Shown piece by piece: positions 1 to 6,742 of a stretch of 8,311 nt of DNA. Position numbers and translations under genes: made by a program. How positions within the stretch are numbered: position 1 is the first letter of the stretch; every line of letters begins with the position of its first letter. A model generated the notes under the pieces. The model worked only from the letters and a program-made list of their open reading frames with translations, made no database searches and was not told where the DNA came from. This DNA comes from JABCPO02 sp963513115 (GTDB taxonomy: Bacteria > Bacillota > Clostridia > TANB77 > CAG-508), in assembly GCA_963513115.1 (NCBI GenBank), contig CAUPPN010000039.1:1-8311 (forward strand), read 5' to 3'.

Positions 1-1059
1 ATACAAAATAAGTCTAGGGGAACAATAAAAGAATATAATTATGACTTAAAGCATTTTATACAATACCTATTATATAGGTATAATAATGATGCTCTTCCTA
101 AAGACAAACTAAATTCTAATGTTTTGGAAGACTTAGATAGCGGCAAAATCTCTGAAAGTAATGCAATAAAAGAAATAATAATAGCTGATGAAAAAAATGA
201 GCTTCTTACTCGTGTTGAACTTTCAGATATTCATGCATTTTTGCAATATCTAAAAACAGAGTATAACTTAAAGCCTGCATCTCTTGGAAGAAAGGTTGCA
301 AGTATCAGATCATTTTTTAATTATATATGTACAGTAAGGGGTACTTTAGAAAATAACCCAACGGTTGGTCTTGAAACACCTAAACAGCCTAAAAGATTAC
401 CTAAGCATTTAGATCTTCAGCAATCAGAAAAGCTATTAGAAGTAGTTAAAACTCCAAATAGTAATTCTAAGATAAGTGAAGATCTAGTTACTAGAAATAC
501 GGCAATTATCACACTATTTTTAAACTGTGGTATGCGTCTTTCAGAACTTGTAAATATTAATATAAAGGATTTAAACTTTTATGATAATACATTAAATGTT
601 GTAGGTAAGGGTAACAAGGAAAGACAACTATATTTAAACAACTCTTGCCTTAAAGCAATTAAAGCCTATCTTAAAGATAGACCAACAGATGTTAAAGACA
701 AGGATAAGGATGCACTTTTCGTATCTGAAAGAAAGACTAGAATAAGTAATAGAACGGTACAACATATAGTAAAACAAGAATTAGATAAAGCTGGTATAAA
801 TAGTAATGAATACTCTGTTCATAAATTAAGGCATACTGCCGCTACATTAATGTTTCAATATGGTAACGTTGATATTAGATCACTTCAAAAGGTATTAGGC
901 CATGAAAGTGTTTCTACTACAGAAATATATACACATGTAAACAATGAACAAGTACGAAATGCTATTTCAAATAACCCTCTTGCTAATTTAGAAAAAGAAA
1001 AAGAACAAGCAGATCAAGAGAATATAGATAATAATTTAAATGAAAATAATAAGCTATAG
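1..1059 (+). CDS. Tyrosine recombinase of the XerC/XerD family (5' end outside the window)
   Basis: A site-specific recombinase that would act on DNA, most likely in chromosome dimer resolution at dif. The frame is open from base 1, beginning with residues that resemble the core-binding SAM-like domain (TIKEYNYDLKHF), so the true start is upstream and the TTG at 124 is not a plausible start. A second part of this domain carries the clostridial-style RKVASIRSFFNYI. All catalytic residues are present: Arg at 535-537 (GMRLSEL), Lys at 607-609 (GKGNKER), His and Arg at 820-822 and 829-831 (HKLRH), His at 901-903 (LGHES) and the nucleophile Tyr at 928-930 (EIYTHV). At 352 or more residues it is longer than the usual ~300. 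The extra length is a linker between the two halves of the core-binding domain and an Asn/Glu-rich C-terminal tail. It converges on the minus-strand operon. XerC, XerD or a stand-alone XerA role cannot be separated here, and an integrase is less likely because no mobile genes are visible. Confidence 0.9.
   Translation: MQNKSRGTIKEYNYDLKHFIQYLLYRYNNDALPKDKLNSNVLEDLDSGKISESNAIKEIIIADEKNELLTRVELSDIHAFLQYLKTEYNLKPASLGRKVASIRSFFNYICTVRGTLENNPTVGLETPKQPKRLPKHLDLQQSEKLLEVVKTPNSNSKISEDLVTRNTAIITLFLNCGMRLSELVNINIKDLNFYDNTLNVVGKGNKERQLYLNNSCLKAIKAYLKDRPTDVKDKDKDALFVSERKTRISNRTVQHIVKQELDKAGINSNEYSVHKLRHTAATLMFQYGNVDIRSLQKVLGHESVSTTEIYTHVNNEQVRNAISNNPLANLEKEKEQADQENIDNNLNENNKL
138..145 (+). repeat. TAGCGGCA octamer, site 1
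   Basis: In the recombinase gene, read as the codons for Asp-Ser-Gly-Lys (AGC GGC in phase). Confidence 0.75.
837..844 (-). repeat. TAGCGGCA octamer, site 2
   Basis: In the recombinase gene in inverse orientation, read as Thr-Ala-Ala-Thr just after the HKLRH motif. Confidence 0.75.
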
Positions 1060-1134
1060 TAAGTAATATGGTATAACAATTACTATTTAATATAAATTAA
1101 TATAAAACAAATAAAAAAAAGAAAATAAAAAAGT

Positions 1135-1180
1135 AAAAGACTAATTAAAGTAATATATACCTTTAACTAGTCTTTTATAA
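1135..1180. terminator. Shared bidirectional terminator between convergent genes
   Basis: A 16-bp stem (arms 1135-1150 and 1161-1176, loop of 10) lies in the 200-bp gap between the recombinase stop and the last gene of the minus-strand operon. The single A/C mismatch on the plus strand becomes a G-U wobble in minus-strand RNA, and the minus side is followed by a T-rich run while the plus side has only a weaker T/A run. It probably serves mainly the minus-strand operon. The rest of 1060-1260 is AT-rich sequence in which I see nothing else. Confidence 0.75.
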
Positions 1181-1260
1181 TATATTTTTATATAATCTAT
1201 AATTAAAATCTTTTATTTCACTTTATATAATATATATTTTTTATATATTTTAAATTTAAT

Positions 1261-2688
1261 TTAATTTTCTTCTCCTATATCATATTCTATAGCCTTATCA
1301 CCTATAAGATTTATTACATCTTCAGATATACCAAGTTTTGGAGTAAAAGATAGTTCCATAAGTTTTAAATCATTTGCACTCATATTAGATTTAATAGCGG
1401 CAGACAATACGTCTATTTTTTTATCTACATCTTTTCTTCCTACTACTATTGCACCTAATAGTTTCCTATCTTCCTTTGAAAAATATCCTTTTAGTAATAT
1501 CTTTTCACTATTTGAAAACACAGGTACAGATGTATCACCTAATACTACTTCTTCATAGTATGATATATTATTTTTAATCAATTCTTTTTTAGATAGTCCA
1601 ACCATTCCAATGGTATAACCGAATACTCTAAGTAGCATTGGCCTTGTTGTTCCACTGTATGACATATTATTATTTTCTATTATATTATTAGCTACAATAT
1701 ATGCTTGCTTTAATACAGGACTTATACTACATGATTTAGTATTAATATCTGAATTATCATATTTTACTTTTACCGCATCACCTATTGCATAGATATCTTC
1801 TTTATTTGTTTTCATATATTCATCTACTAATATATAATCATTTTCATCTACAGCAATGTCTGCTCTCATAACAAATTTAGTAGCAGGTATAGTTCCAGCT
1901 CCTATTACTGCAAAATCTACTTCTATCTCATTTTGACTTCTATCTTGTATATATCTAATTTTAAGTTTCTTATTTTCAGATATATTTTCCATATCATCTT
2001 TTTTATCATTTTTATATTTTTCATTATTTGCAACTATTTCTTTTACGCTTGTAACTTCAGACTCTTTTATTATAGTAACATAGTCATCTAAAATATTTTC
2101 CATTTCTTTTGATATATCTTCATCAATACCACCTATTATAGTTTGTTCTTTTTCTATAATATATACGTCTATTCCTAACATATTGAAACTTTCTGCAAGT
2201 TCTAATCCGATTAATCCTGCTCCAACTATAACACAACTTTTAGGATTTTTTCTTTCAATATATTCTTTTAACCTATTTGCATTAAGTAAGTTCTTGTGTA
2301 TAAAAATATTTTCACCTAAATCTTCAAATACTGGTAACTTTCTTGCAATTGTACCTACAGATATTACAAGCTTATCATATTGCATCTTATACATATTAGT
2401 TCTACTGTTTGATGCCACACTTATAGCCTTTTCATCTGGTAATATTTCAACAACCTCTGCATTTAGTTGTATTGTTATATTATATTCTTTTTCTATTTCT
2501 TCTTTAGATGAAATCATAAGATCATTTTCTTCAAGTTCACCAGATATATAATATGGCATAGCATATTGCATATATGATAAGTATGGTAATTTTTCTATTA
2601 TAGTTATTTCACAATCACTGTCTTTTTTTCTAATTTCTTTAGCTGTTGCAAGACCTCCTGTCTCACCACCTATTATAACTACTTTCAT
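1261..2688 (-). CDS. CoA-disulfide reductase / NADH oxidase-like FAD flavoprotein lacking the redox cysteine
   Basis: A member of the pyridine nucleotide-disulfide oxidoreductase class that contains CoA-disulfide reductase, water-forming NADH oxidase and NADH peroxidase. Visible parts: an N-terminal FAD-binding Rossmann motif (GGETGG, residues 7-12), the sequence LSYMQYAMPYYISG near residue 42, an NAD(P)H-binding motif (VGAGLIGLELA) whose strand 2 ends in Glu (IIEK), which favours NADH, the second FAD motif IYAIGDA, and a C-terminal dimerisation domain. In this family the active-site Cys sits in SxxxCGLPY; here the codon at 2563-2565 gives Tyr42. The protein therefore should not form the usual Cys-SH/S-S-CoA or Cys-SOH intermediate. 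It has a Lys/Asn-rich insertion of roughly 30 residues in the NADH domain and is 475 residues long against about 440-450. It is the last gene of the operon, with AAGGAGA just before ATG. The fold is certain, the reaction is not. Confidence 0.85.
   Translation of the reverse strand: MKVVIIGGETGGLATAKEIRKKDSDCEITIIEKLPYLSYMQYAMPYYISGELEENDLMISSKEEIEKEYNITIQLNAEVVEILPDEKAISVASNSRTNMYKMQYDKLVISVGTIARKLPVFEDLGENIFIHKNLLNANRLKEYIERKNPKSCVIVGAGLIGLELAESFNMLGIDVYIIEKEQTIIGGIDEDISKEMENILDDYVTIIKESEVTSVKEIVANNEKYKNDKKDDMENISENKKLKIRYIQDRSQNEIEVDFAVIGAGTIPATKFVMRADIAVDENDYILVDEYMKTNKEDIYAIGDAVKVKYDNSDINTKSCSISPVLKQAYIVANNIIENNNMSYSGTTRPMLLRVFGYTIGMVGLSKKELIKNNISYYEEVVLGDTSVPVFSNSEKILLKGYFSKEDRKLLGAIVVGRKDVDKKIDVLSAAIKSNMSANDLKLMELSFTPKLGISEDVINLIGDKAIEYDIGEEN
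1395..1402 (+). repeat. TAGCGGCA octamer, site 3
   Basis: In the flavoprotein gene, read on the coding strand as Ser-Ala-Ala-Ile (GCC GCT). Confidence 0.75.
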
Positions 2689-2711
2689 TTGTATCTCCTT
2701 ATATTTTAAAA

Positions 2712-3215
2712 CTACTTTTTAAATTTTGGATCATATATCTTCTTATTTAAACTTTTAGATATTACATCTCTTTTTTGATAATACAAAGTATCTTCGTTTG
2801 TTATTCCTTTAAATACTGTACCTGCTCCTATATATGTTCCTTTTTTAATAGTAGTAGGTGCTATTATTACAGAATTACATCCAATAAACACATCATCTTT
2901 TACAATTGTTTTATGCTTTTTCATACCATCATAATTTGCAAATTTTACACCCGCTCCGATATTACAATTCTTTCCAAGAGCTGCATCACCTATATATGCT
3001 AAATGGCCTACATGAGTATTTTCTCCAATAATACTATTTTTAATTTCTACACTAGAGCCTATATGTGCACCATTTTTAATTACACTTCCTTTTCTAATAT
3101 ATGCAAATGGTCCTATAGTCACATTTCCTTCTATAATGCAGTCTTCTTCAATCACAGAAGATATTATCTTAGCACTTTTAGAAATTTTAGATTCTTTAGA
3201 TATTATATTTTCCAA
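2712..3215 (-). CDS. Stand-alone GlmU-type left-handed beta-helix acetyltransferase
   Basis: A 167-residue hexapeptide-repeat protein matching the C-terminal acetyltransferase half of GlmU, which makes N-acetylglucosamine-1-phosphate from glucosamine-1-phosphate and acetyl-CoA for peptidoglycan precursors. The nucleotidyltransferase half is absent. With a constant offset of 292 from E. coli GlmU (numbering from memory), Arg41, Lys59, His71, Tyr74, Asn85, Asn94 and Lys100 fall on the known active-site positions 333, 351, 363, 366, 377, 386 and 392; Ser405 is replaced by Cys113. Characteristic strings are GPFAYIR, GHLAYIGDA and NYDG. The start is TTG at 3215, supported by AGGAGG eight bases upstream and by the lack of a nearby ATG. 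It lies 1 nt after the RNase HI stop, so its ribosome binding site is inside that gene. Another sugar or amino-acid acetyltransferase is possible. Confidence 0.82.
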   Translation of the reverse strand: MENIISKESKISKSAKIISSVIEEDCIIEGNVTIGPFAYIRKGSVIKNGAHIGSSVEIKNSIIGENTHVGHLAYIGDAALGKNCNIGAGVKFANYDGMKKHKTIVKDDVFIGCNSVIIAPTTIKKGTYIGAGTVFKGITNEDTLYYQKRDVISKSLNKKIYDPKFKK

Positions 3216-3216
3216 A

Positions 3217-3732
3217 TTAGATTCCTCCTATCTCTTTTGCCTTATCTGATGCAAGCTTATCTACTATTTCATTATATTTTTGTCCACTATGACCTTTTAC
3301 TTTCTTAAAAATGATTTGTATATTATTATTGTTTAGTATGTTATTATATACCTTTATAGTTTCTTTCCATAGTTCACTATTTTTAACACCTTTAAAATCT
3401 TTTTTAACCCAATTTATGCTCCACTCATTTAGTCCTTTTAATACATAATTACTATCTACATATGCATATATATTTAAACCATTTTTATCAATTGCCGCTA
3501 CATTTTCTTTCTTTTCTACTATTTCTAAAATGTATTTAAAAGCTTTATTTATTGCAGTAAGTTCCATTATATTGTTTGTAGTATTCTTATCTCCTCCAAC
3601 AATTTTTTTTATTATATCATTTTCATCTTCTAAATGACTTGCATGTTTTTCATACATTATAATAGCGGCATACCCACCAGGCCCTGGATTATACTTACAT
3701 GCTCCATCTGTATATATTATTATATCTTTCAT
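3217..3732 (-). CDS. rnhA: Ribonuclease HI
   Basis: Cytoplasmic endonuclease that cuts the RNA strand of RNA-DNA hybrids, removing R-loops and primers. The complete metal-binding set is visible: Asp9 (YTDGACKYNPGPGG), Glu57 (NIMELTAI), Asp93 (YVDSNYV) and Asp158 (EIVDKLASDKAKE), with His148 in VKGHSGQ on the flexible catalytic loop. At 171 residues it is slightly longer than the usual ~155 because of inserted stretches near residues 30-50 and 72-87. No N-terminal hybrid-binding domain is present, so this is the plain bacterial RNase HI. Its ATG overlaps the stop codon of smpB by one base (TAATG). The only upstream SD-like string is AAAGGA, rather far from the ATG, so translation is probably coupled to smpB. 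Confidence 0.93.
   Translation of the reverse strand: MKDIIIYTDGACKYNPGPGGYAAIIMYEKHASHLEDENDIIKKIVGGDKNTTNNIMELTAINKAFKYILEIVEKKENVAAIDKNGLNIYAYVDSNYVLKGLNEWSINWVKKDFKGVKNSELWKETIKVYNNILNNNNIQIIFKKVKGHSGQKYNEIVDKLASDKAKEIGGI
3493..3500 (-). repeat. TAGCGGCA octamer, site 4
   Basis: In rnhA, read as Val-Ala-Ala-Ile in a different codon phase (GTA GCG GCA) from site 5 in the same gene. It lies in one of the gene's inserted stretches. Confidence 0.75.
3663..3670 (+). repeat. TAGCGGCA octamer, site 5
   Basis: In rnhA, read on the coding strand as Tyr-Ala-Ala-Ile (GCC GCT) near the N-terminus. Confidence 0.75.
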
Positions 3733-4199
3733 TACTTCAAATATCCTTTAATTACTCTATCTATTTTTCTTTTAGTTTCTTTTTTAATCATATCTTGTCT
3801 CTTATCATATAGTTTTTTACCCTTACCTAATGCTATTTCTACTTTTATTTTATTGTTTTTCATATATATCTTAGTTGGTATGAGAGAGAGTTTTTTTTCC
3901 ATAATCTTTTGATTAATTTTTCTTATTTCACCCTTATGTAATAACAGCTTTCTTGTCCTATCTGGGTCCTTGTTTTCACGATTTCCAAATTCATATGGTG
4001 ATATATGCATATTTAGTATATAGCATTCTTCATTTTTAATAATGCAATATGAATCAGATATATTTGCTCTACCTGCTATAATACTTTTAACTTCAGTTCC
4101 AGAAAGTGAAATTCCTGCTTCATAATATTCAATTAAATCATAGTTTCTTTTACTATTTTTATTTTGTATCATTAATCCTTTATGCTTCTTTTTTGTCAT
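3732..4199 (-). CDS. smpB: SsrA-binding protein SmpB (trans-translation)
   Basis: RNA-binding protein that delivers tmRNA to ribosomes stalled on broken mRNAs. The 155-residue product shows the family signature from end to end: ISLSGTEVKSI, GRANISDSYCII, HISPYEFGN, DPDRTRKLLLHKGEI, a central SLIPTKIY and a basic tail with LGKGKKLYDKRQDMIK that in known structures enters the mRNA channel. Length is normal. GAGGAG stands three bases before ATG. It follows the small membrane protein by 11 nt and overlaps rnhA by one base. No tmRNA gene is visible in the window. Confidence 0.96.
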   Translation of the reverse strand: MTKKKHKGLMIQNKNSKRNYDLIEYYEAGISLSGTEVKSIIAGRANISDSYCIIKNEECYILNMHISPYEFGNRENKDPDRTRKLLLHKGEIRKINQKIMEKKLSLIPTKIYMKNNKIKVEIALGKGKKLYDKRQDMIKKETKRKIDRVIKGYLK

Positions 4200-4210
4200 A
4201 TTCTCCTCTT

Positions 4211-4606
4211 TTAATTAAATTTAAAAAAATCATCATCTTCTTCGTAGTATATCCTATTTTTCATATTATATTTTGTATTATTATTTTTATTTTTAGTATC
4301 TCTTTCAAATTTTTTATCTTTTATCTTATTATATATATCAGAAAAAAATTCTTTTATTACCATATTGATATTTTTTTGTTTATTATTATTTCTATCACTT
4401 CTGTTACTTATACTATTATTATATATATAATCATCTACTTGTCTTTTACTACTTTTATTATTGCTTTTTTTATCTATTAATTTTGCTATATAGTATATTA
4501 TAGTAATTATACTAAATGCAATTAAAATTATAATTAATATACTTTTAAAAGAAAAATGCTCATCAGAAAGATTATATGCAATTTTTGAAATTATATTTTT
4601 AAGCAT
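4211..4606 (-). CDS. Small single-pass membrane protein of unknown function
   Basis: I do not recognise this 131-residue protein. One hydrophobic helix (about residues 23-41) follows a short N-terminal segment. After it comes a long hydrophilic tail rich in Asn, Lys, Ser and Arg, with a more helical stretch around residues 80-97, and an acidic end (EEDDDFFKFN). The basic residues right after the helix suggest that the tail faces the cytoplasm. The gene looks real: its ATG follows the engB stop with no gap (TAG-ATG), GGAG lies eight bases upstream within engB, and it keeps the operon spacing on both sides. The low-complexity tail may be poorly conserved. Its placement between engB and smpB hints at a link with translation or the membrane, but that is only context. 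Confidence 0.7.
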   Translation of the reverse strand: MLKNIISKIAYNLSDEHFSFKSILIIILIAFSIITIIYYIAKLIDKKSNNKSSKRQVDDYIYNNSISNRSDRNNNKQKNINMVIKEFFSDIYNKIKDKKFERDTKNKNNNTKYNMKNRIYYEEDDDFFKFN

Positions 4607-5215
4607 CTATTTCTCCATATCTTCAATTATATTAAATATATTTTCCCATGTAGGTTCTACATATTCCTTTTTTGTACTAGAATATGCATATATTGGGCTA
4701 TATGATATACCAAATATTTCTTTTATTTCATCTTTTTTAGATTCTACCTTAGTTTTAGCAAGCTTATCAGCCTTATTACATAATACCATAAATGGAATGT
4801 TTTTAGATAATATATAATTATACATATGTATATCATCATTAGTTGGATTGTGTCTTATATCAACAAGTAATATTATAAGAGAGATATCTTTGCTTTCTTC
4901 TAAGTATTCTTCTATATATTTTCCTGATTGTAATTGTTCTTTTTTACTCATTTTACTATATCCATATCCGGGTAAATCTACAAAATAGAACATATTATCT
5001 ATATTATAGAAGTTTATTTGTCTTGTTTTACCAGGCTCTGAGCTTGTTCTTGCTAGTTTTTTTCTATTTAGCATAGAATTAATAAAAGAAGATTTTCCTA
5101 TATTTGATTTGCCAACAAGTACAATCTCACCTAGCGGCAAAGATTTTGGATATTGTCTTTTATTTGTTGCAGATATTTCAATTTTTGCATTGTTTAAATT
5201 AATATTATCTTTCAT
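4607..5215 (-). CDS. engB: Ribosome biogenesis GTPase EngB (YsxC/YihA)
   Basis: Small TrmE-Era-family GTPase that assists assembly of the 50S ribosomal subunit. The five GTPase motifs are visible: P-loop GKSNIGKS (residues 35-42), the switch I region with EPGKTRQINFY, DLPGYGY (G3), NKAD (G4) and YSSTK (G5). The N-terminal FVGKSNxGKS-type context and KLARTSSEPGKTR are characteristic of EngB rather than Era or Der. Length (202) is normal. GGAG lies six bases before ATG. It sits 30 nt after the thioesterase gene and abuts the next gene directly. A TAGCGGCA octamer falls in the LPLG segment at residues 26-29, where it forces a CCG codon that looks rare for this genome. Confidence 0.96.
   Translation of the reverse strand: MKDNINLNNAKIEISATNKRQYPKSLPLGEIVLVGKSNIGKSSFINSMLNRKKLARTSSEPGKTRQINFYNIDNMFYFVDLPGYGYSKMSKKEQLQSGKYIEEYLEESKDISLIILLVDIRHNPTNDDIHMYNYILSKNIPFMVLCNKADKLAKTKVESKKDEIKEIFGISYSPIYAYSSTKKEYVEPTWENIFNIIEDMEK
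5132..5139 (+). repeat. TAGCGGCA octamer, site 6
   Basis: In engB, read on the coding strand as Leu-Pro-Leu (TTG CCG CTA), a third codon phase. Confidence 0.75.
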
Positions 5216-5245
5216 CTAATTCTCCATATTTTTATTTTTATTTTT

Positions 5246-5659
5246 TTAATTTTTAACTTCTAAGTTTTTTAAAGTATCATATAGCTTTGGCATGTCTTTT
5301 TGTATATTGATTAAATTACTATTCTTATCTGTCCATACCATATCTTGTATAGCAGTATGTACAAGTTCACCATTTTCAGAGTATATTTCAATTTTAAATT
5401 GAGACCTTACAGATGTTTGCTTAACTAATCCTATTTTAACTTCTATTATCTCTCTTGCATATAATGGTTTAATATATTCATTTGAAATAGCATGTACCAT
5501 TAATCTTGCGTTTTCCTCATTATATTCTTTTATATATTTATAAATAAATTCTAATCTAGCTTCATCATAATATACTAGATAAACACTATTATGTATTACA
5601 CCTTGCATGTCTGCATCTTTGTATCTTGTTTTTATTTTTATATTAACTATATTATTCAT
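5246..5659 (-). CDS. Hotdog-fold acyl-CoA thioesterase, YbgC/4HBT family
   Basis: A 137-residue hotdog-fold protein predicted to hydrolyse acyl-CoA or a related thioester in the cytoplasm. The N-terminal signature RYKDADMQGVIHNSVYLVYYDEAR matches the 4-hydroxybenzoyl-CoA thioesterase group; Asp17 is the expected catalytic acid and the HN(S)xY helix start follows it. The later YIKPLYAREIIEVKIGL and SQFKIEIYSENGELVHTAIQDMVW strands fit the rest of the single hotdog. AGGAG lies six bases before ATG. It is the first gene of the operon, about 20 nt downstream of the predicted start site. The natural substrate cannot be read from the sequence. Confidence 0.88.
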   Translation of the reverse strand: MNNIVNIKIKTRYKDADMQGVIHNSVYLVYYDEARLEFIYKYIKEYNEENARLMVHAISNEYIKPLYAREIIEVKIGLVKQTSVRSQFKIEIYSENGELVHTAIQDMVWTDKNSNLINIQKDMPKLYDTLKNLEVKN

Positions 5660-5684
5660 TAATTACTCCTATTATTACTATATT

Positions 5685-5693
5685 ATTATAACA
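5685..5693 (-). promoter_or_regulatory. Extended -10 promoter of the seven-gene operon
   Basis: On the minus strand the sequence TGTTATAAT is a perfect extended -10 element (TGnTATAAT). No good -35 exists at 16-18 bp, which is typical for extended -10 promoters. It would start RNA near 5678, giving a leader of about 20 nt before the thioesterase ATG. It lies just downstream of the last small-RNA terminator, so the operon appears insulated from the array. Confidence 0.6.
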
Positions 5694-5750
5694 TATTAAA
5701 TATTAATAATATATTAAAGTTAAATATTTAACTTAAAATAATTTACATAT

Positions 5751-5780
5751 AAAAAAAGGAGAATTACTCTCCTTTTTTTC
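5751..5780 (-). terminator. Intrinsic terminator of small RNA 5
   Basis: GGAGA/TCTCC stem (5758-5762 with 5768-5772) with a 5-nt loop, extended by a run of seven A facing seven T. The long T tract follows the stem on both strands, so it could work in either direction; context favours the minus strand. Confidence 0.8.
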
Positions 5781-6031
5781 TCTTAGTCTTTTAATTGTAT
5801 TTTTAATTTAATTTAGTATATTTTTATCTTTAACTATTTTGCTCATATATTAAGGTTTAGGCTTAATTTTGTTCAATTTTGTTTAATTTTTTAATCATAT
5901 ATGAATTTTAAATCGTAAGAAGGTTAACTTTTTCAGAATATGATTTTAGGCAGGGATAATTTTAAATACAATTAATTAGTATATAATTATATACTATATT
6001 AGACTAAGGTAACTAAAGAAAATTAGTTTAC
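5751..6031 (-). ncRNA. Candidate small RNA 5 of the tandem array (~280 nt)
   Basis: Transcription unit defined by a perfect promoter (6038-6066) and a strong terminator (5751-5780). No credible reading frame with a ribosome binding site exists inside. Structures visible in minus-strand RNA: a 5' hairpin AACUAA/UUAGUU (6023-6028 with 6011-6016), a closing stem CUUAGUCU/AGACUAAG joining 6001-6008 to 5782-5789 next to the terminator, a perfect 20-bp palindrome at 5977-5996, and a hairpin AUUAAG/CUUAAU near 5848-5866. A C-rich stretch (AUCCCUGCC, 5949-5957) may be unpaired. I recognise no known RNA family. It is the longest of the five units and differs from units 2-4 in its 5' hairpin sequence. 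Confidence 0.6.
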
Positions 6032-6037
6032 ATATTT

Positions 6038-6066
6038 ATTATAGCATTCCATTTCATATTTGTCAA
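6038..6066 (-). promoter_or_regulatory. Sigma-A-type promoter of small RNA 5
   Basis: Minus-strand TTGACA (6061-6066) and TATAAT (6038-6043) with a 17-bp spacer, a full consensus match. The predicted RNA start is about 6031. It begins only about 14 bp after the terminator of unit 4. Confidence 0.8.
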
Positions 6067-6079
6067 TTTATAAAAAGCT

Positions 6080-6108
6080 AAAAAAAAAGAGCATATTGCT
6101 CTCTTTTT
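6080..6108 (-). terminator. Intrinsic terminator of small RNA 4
   Basis: Minus-strand stem AAAGAGAGC/GCTCTTTTT with loop AATAT, then a run of T (6080-6088). One pair is G-U in minus-strand RNA but an A-C mismatch on the plus strand, which supports minus orientation. Confidence 0.8.
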
Positions 6109-6313
6109 TGGCTTAGTACAGGTAAGTTCTTATAATATTATTAAGACATAGTTTTGTATATTTTTAAAGGATTGTACATTTTTGACACATCACTATCTGA
6201 TTACAAAGGATTTATTAACATTGAGTATATGACTGTTATTTTACCTTAAAATACTAAGCTAATGTATAAAGAAAATAATTTAACTTTCTTTTCAAGTGAA
6301 TTTCTTATACACT
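6080..6313 (-). ncRNA. Candidate small RNA 4 of the tandem array (~234 nt)
   Basis: Bounded by the promoter at 6320-6348 and the terminator at 6080-6108; no usable open frame. The 5' end (AGUGUAUAAGAAAU) can pair locally (6301-6311 with 6263-6274, one bulge) or with the 3' end (6304-6313 with 6115-6126, a CC bulge); the two pairings exclude each other. Its 5' motif resembles those of units 2 and 3. It holds two copies of AAUCCUUU (6205-6212 and 6166-6173), complementary to Shine-Dalgarno-like AAAGGAUU, so base pairing with mRNA leaders is conceivable. No known family recognised. Confidence 0.62.
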
Positions 6314-6319
6314 ATTAGT

Positions 6320-6348
6320 ATTATATCATTTTGTATTATATGGGTCAA
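6320..6348 (-). promoter_or_regulatory. Sigma-A-type promoter of small RNA 4
   Basis: Minus-strand TTGACC (6343-6348) and TATAAT (6320-6325), 17-bp spacer, one mismatch to consensus. Predicted RNA start about 6313. Confidence 0.75.
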
Positions 6349-6416
6349 CTATTTATGTATATATCAATATAGCCATCGAATTTTTATTGAATATATTTAA
6401 TATTTTATTGCATATT

Positions 6417-6442
6417 AAAAAGGAGGTTATAACCTCCTTTTT
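6417..6442 (-). terminator. Intrinsic terminator of small RNA 3
   Basis: A perfectly symmetrical 26-bp inverted repeat built on GGAGG/CCTCC flanked by A5/T5, with TTATAA as the likely loop. The T run is short (five), so termination may be less complete than at the other units. Being a palindrome it could act in both directions. Confidence 0.75.
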
Positions 6443-6659
6443 ATTTTGACAAATAATTGAATATAAGATACAGTAAATTTTAATAATAATCAATTGGATA
6501 TATTAGTTGGTTGTTCTATTAATTTTATATTAAATAGATTAATTATTATTAAAAAATTAATCTCGCCAGATAAACTTAGTATCAGTATTAGATTTTATTT
6601 GTCATTAATATAAGAAATTATTAAATTTCAAATATCCTTTTATATAAATTTCCTATATC
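6417..6659 (-). ncRNA. Candidate small RNA 3 of the tandem array (~243 nt)
   Basis: Bounded by the promoter at 6666-6694 and the terminator at 6417-6442. The 5' segment GAUAUAGGAAAUU forms a 12-bp local helix with AAUUUCUUAUAU (6647-6658 with 6608-6619, one G-U pair). Alternatively its first seven bases pair with CUGUAUC at the 3' end (6653-6659 with 6467-6473). A further strong internal hairpin AGAUUAAUU/AAUUAAUCU lies in the middle (about 6536-6563). The first bases are nearly the same as in unit 2 (AUAGGAAAU). No reading frame and no recognised family. Confidence 0.62.
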
Positions 6660-6665
6660 AAATAT

Positions 6666-6694
6666 ATTCTAGCATCATATTGCTTTTTTGTCAA
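6666..6694 (-). promoter_or_regulatory. Sigma-A-type promoter of small RNA 3
   Basis: Minus-strand TTGACA (6689-6694) and TAGAAT (6666-6671), 17-bp spacer. Predicted RNA start about 6659. Confidence 0.72.
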
Positions 6695-6742
6695 ATATTT
6701 GCTTTTGAATATTTGCTTATTGTAAGTATTTAAAATCGTTTT

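Noticed and set aside
124..126. TTG as the start of the recombinase
   Set aside because: The frame continues upstream to base 1 with good family similarity and there is no ribosome binding site before the TTG.
1..1059. Mobile element or integron because of the tyrosine recombinase
   Set aside because: The protein looks like a housekeeping clostridial XerC/D, and no excisionase, attachment repeats, transposase or cassette genes are visible in the window.
2183..4480. Open frames on the plus strand across the operon (2183-2551, 2775-3002, 3003-3308, 3634-3912, 4106-4480)
   Set aside because: They are antisense to well-supported genes, lack ribosome binding sites and have the Phe/Ile/Tyr-rich composition expected from reading AT-rich coding DNA backwards.
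6182..6474. Plus-strand TTGACA elements at 6182 and 6446
   Set aside because: No acceptable -10 hexamer stands 16-18 bp downstream of either.
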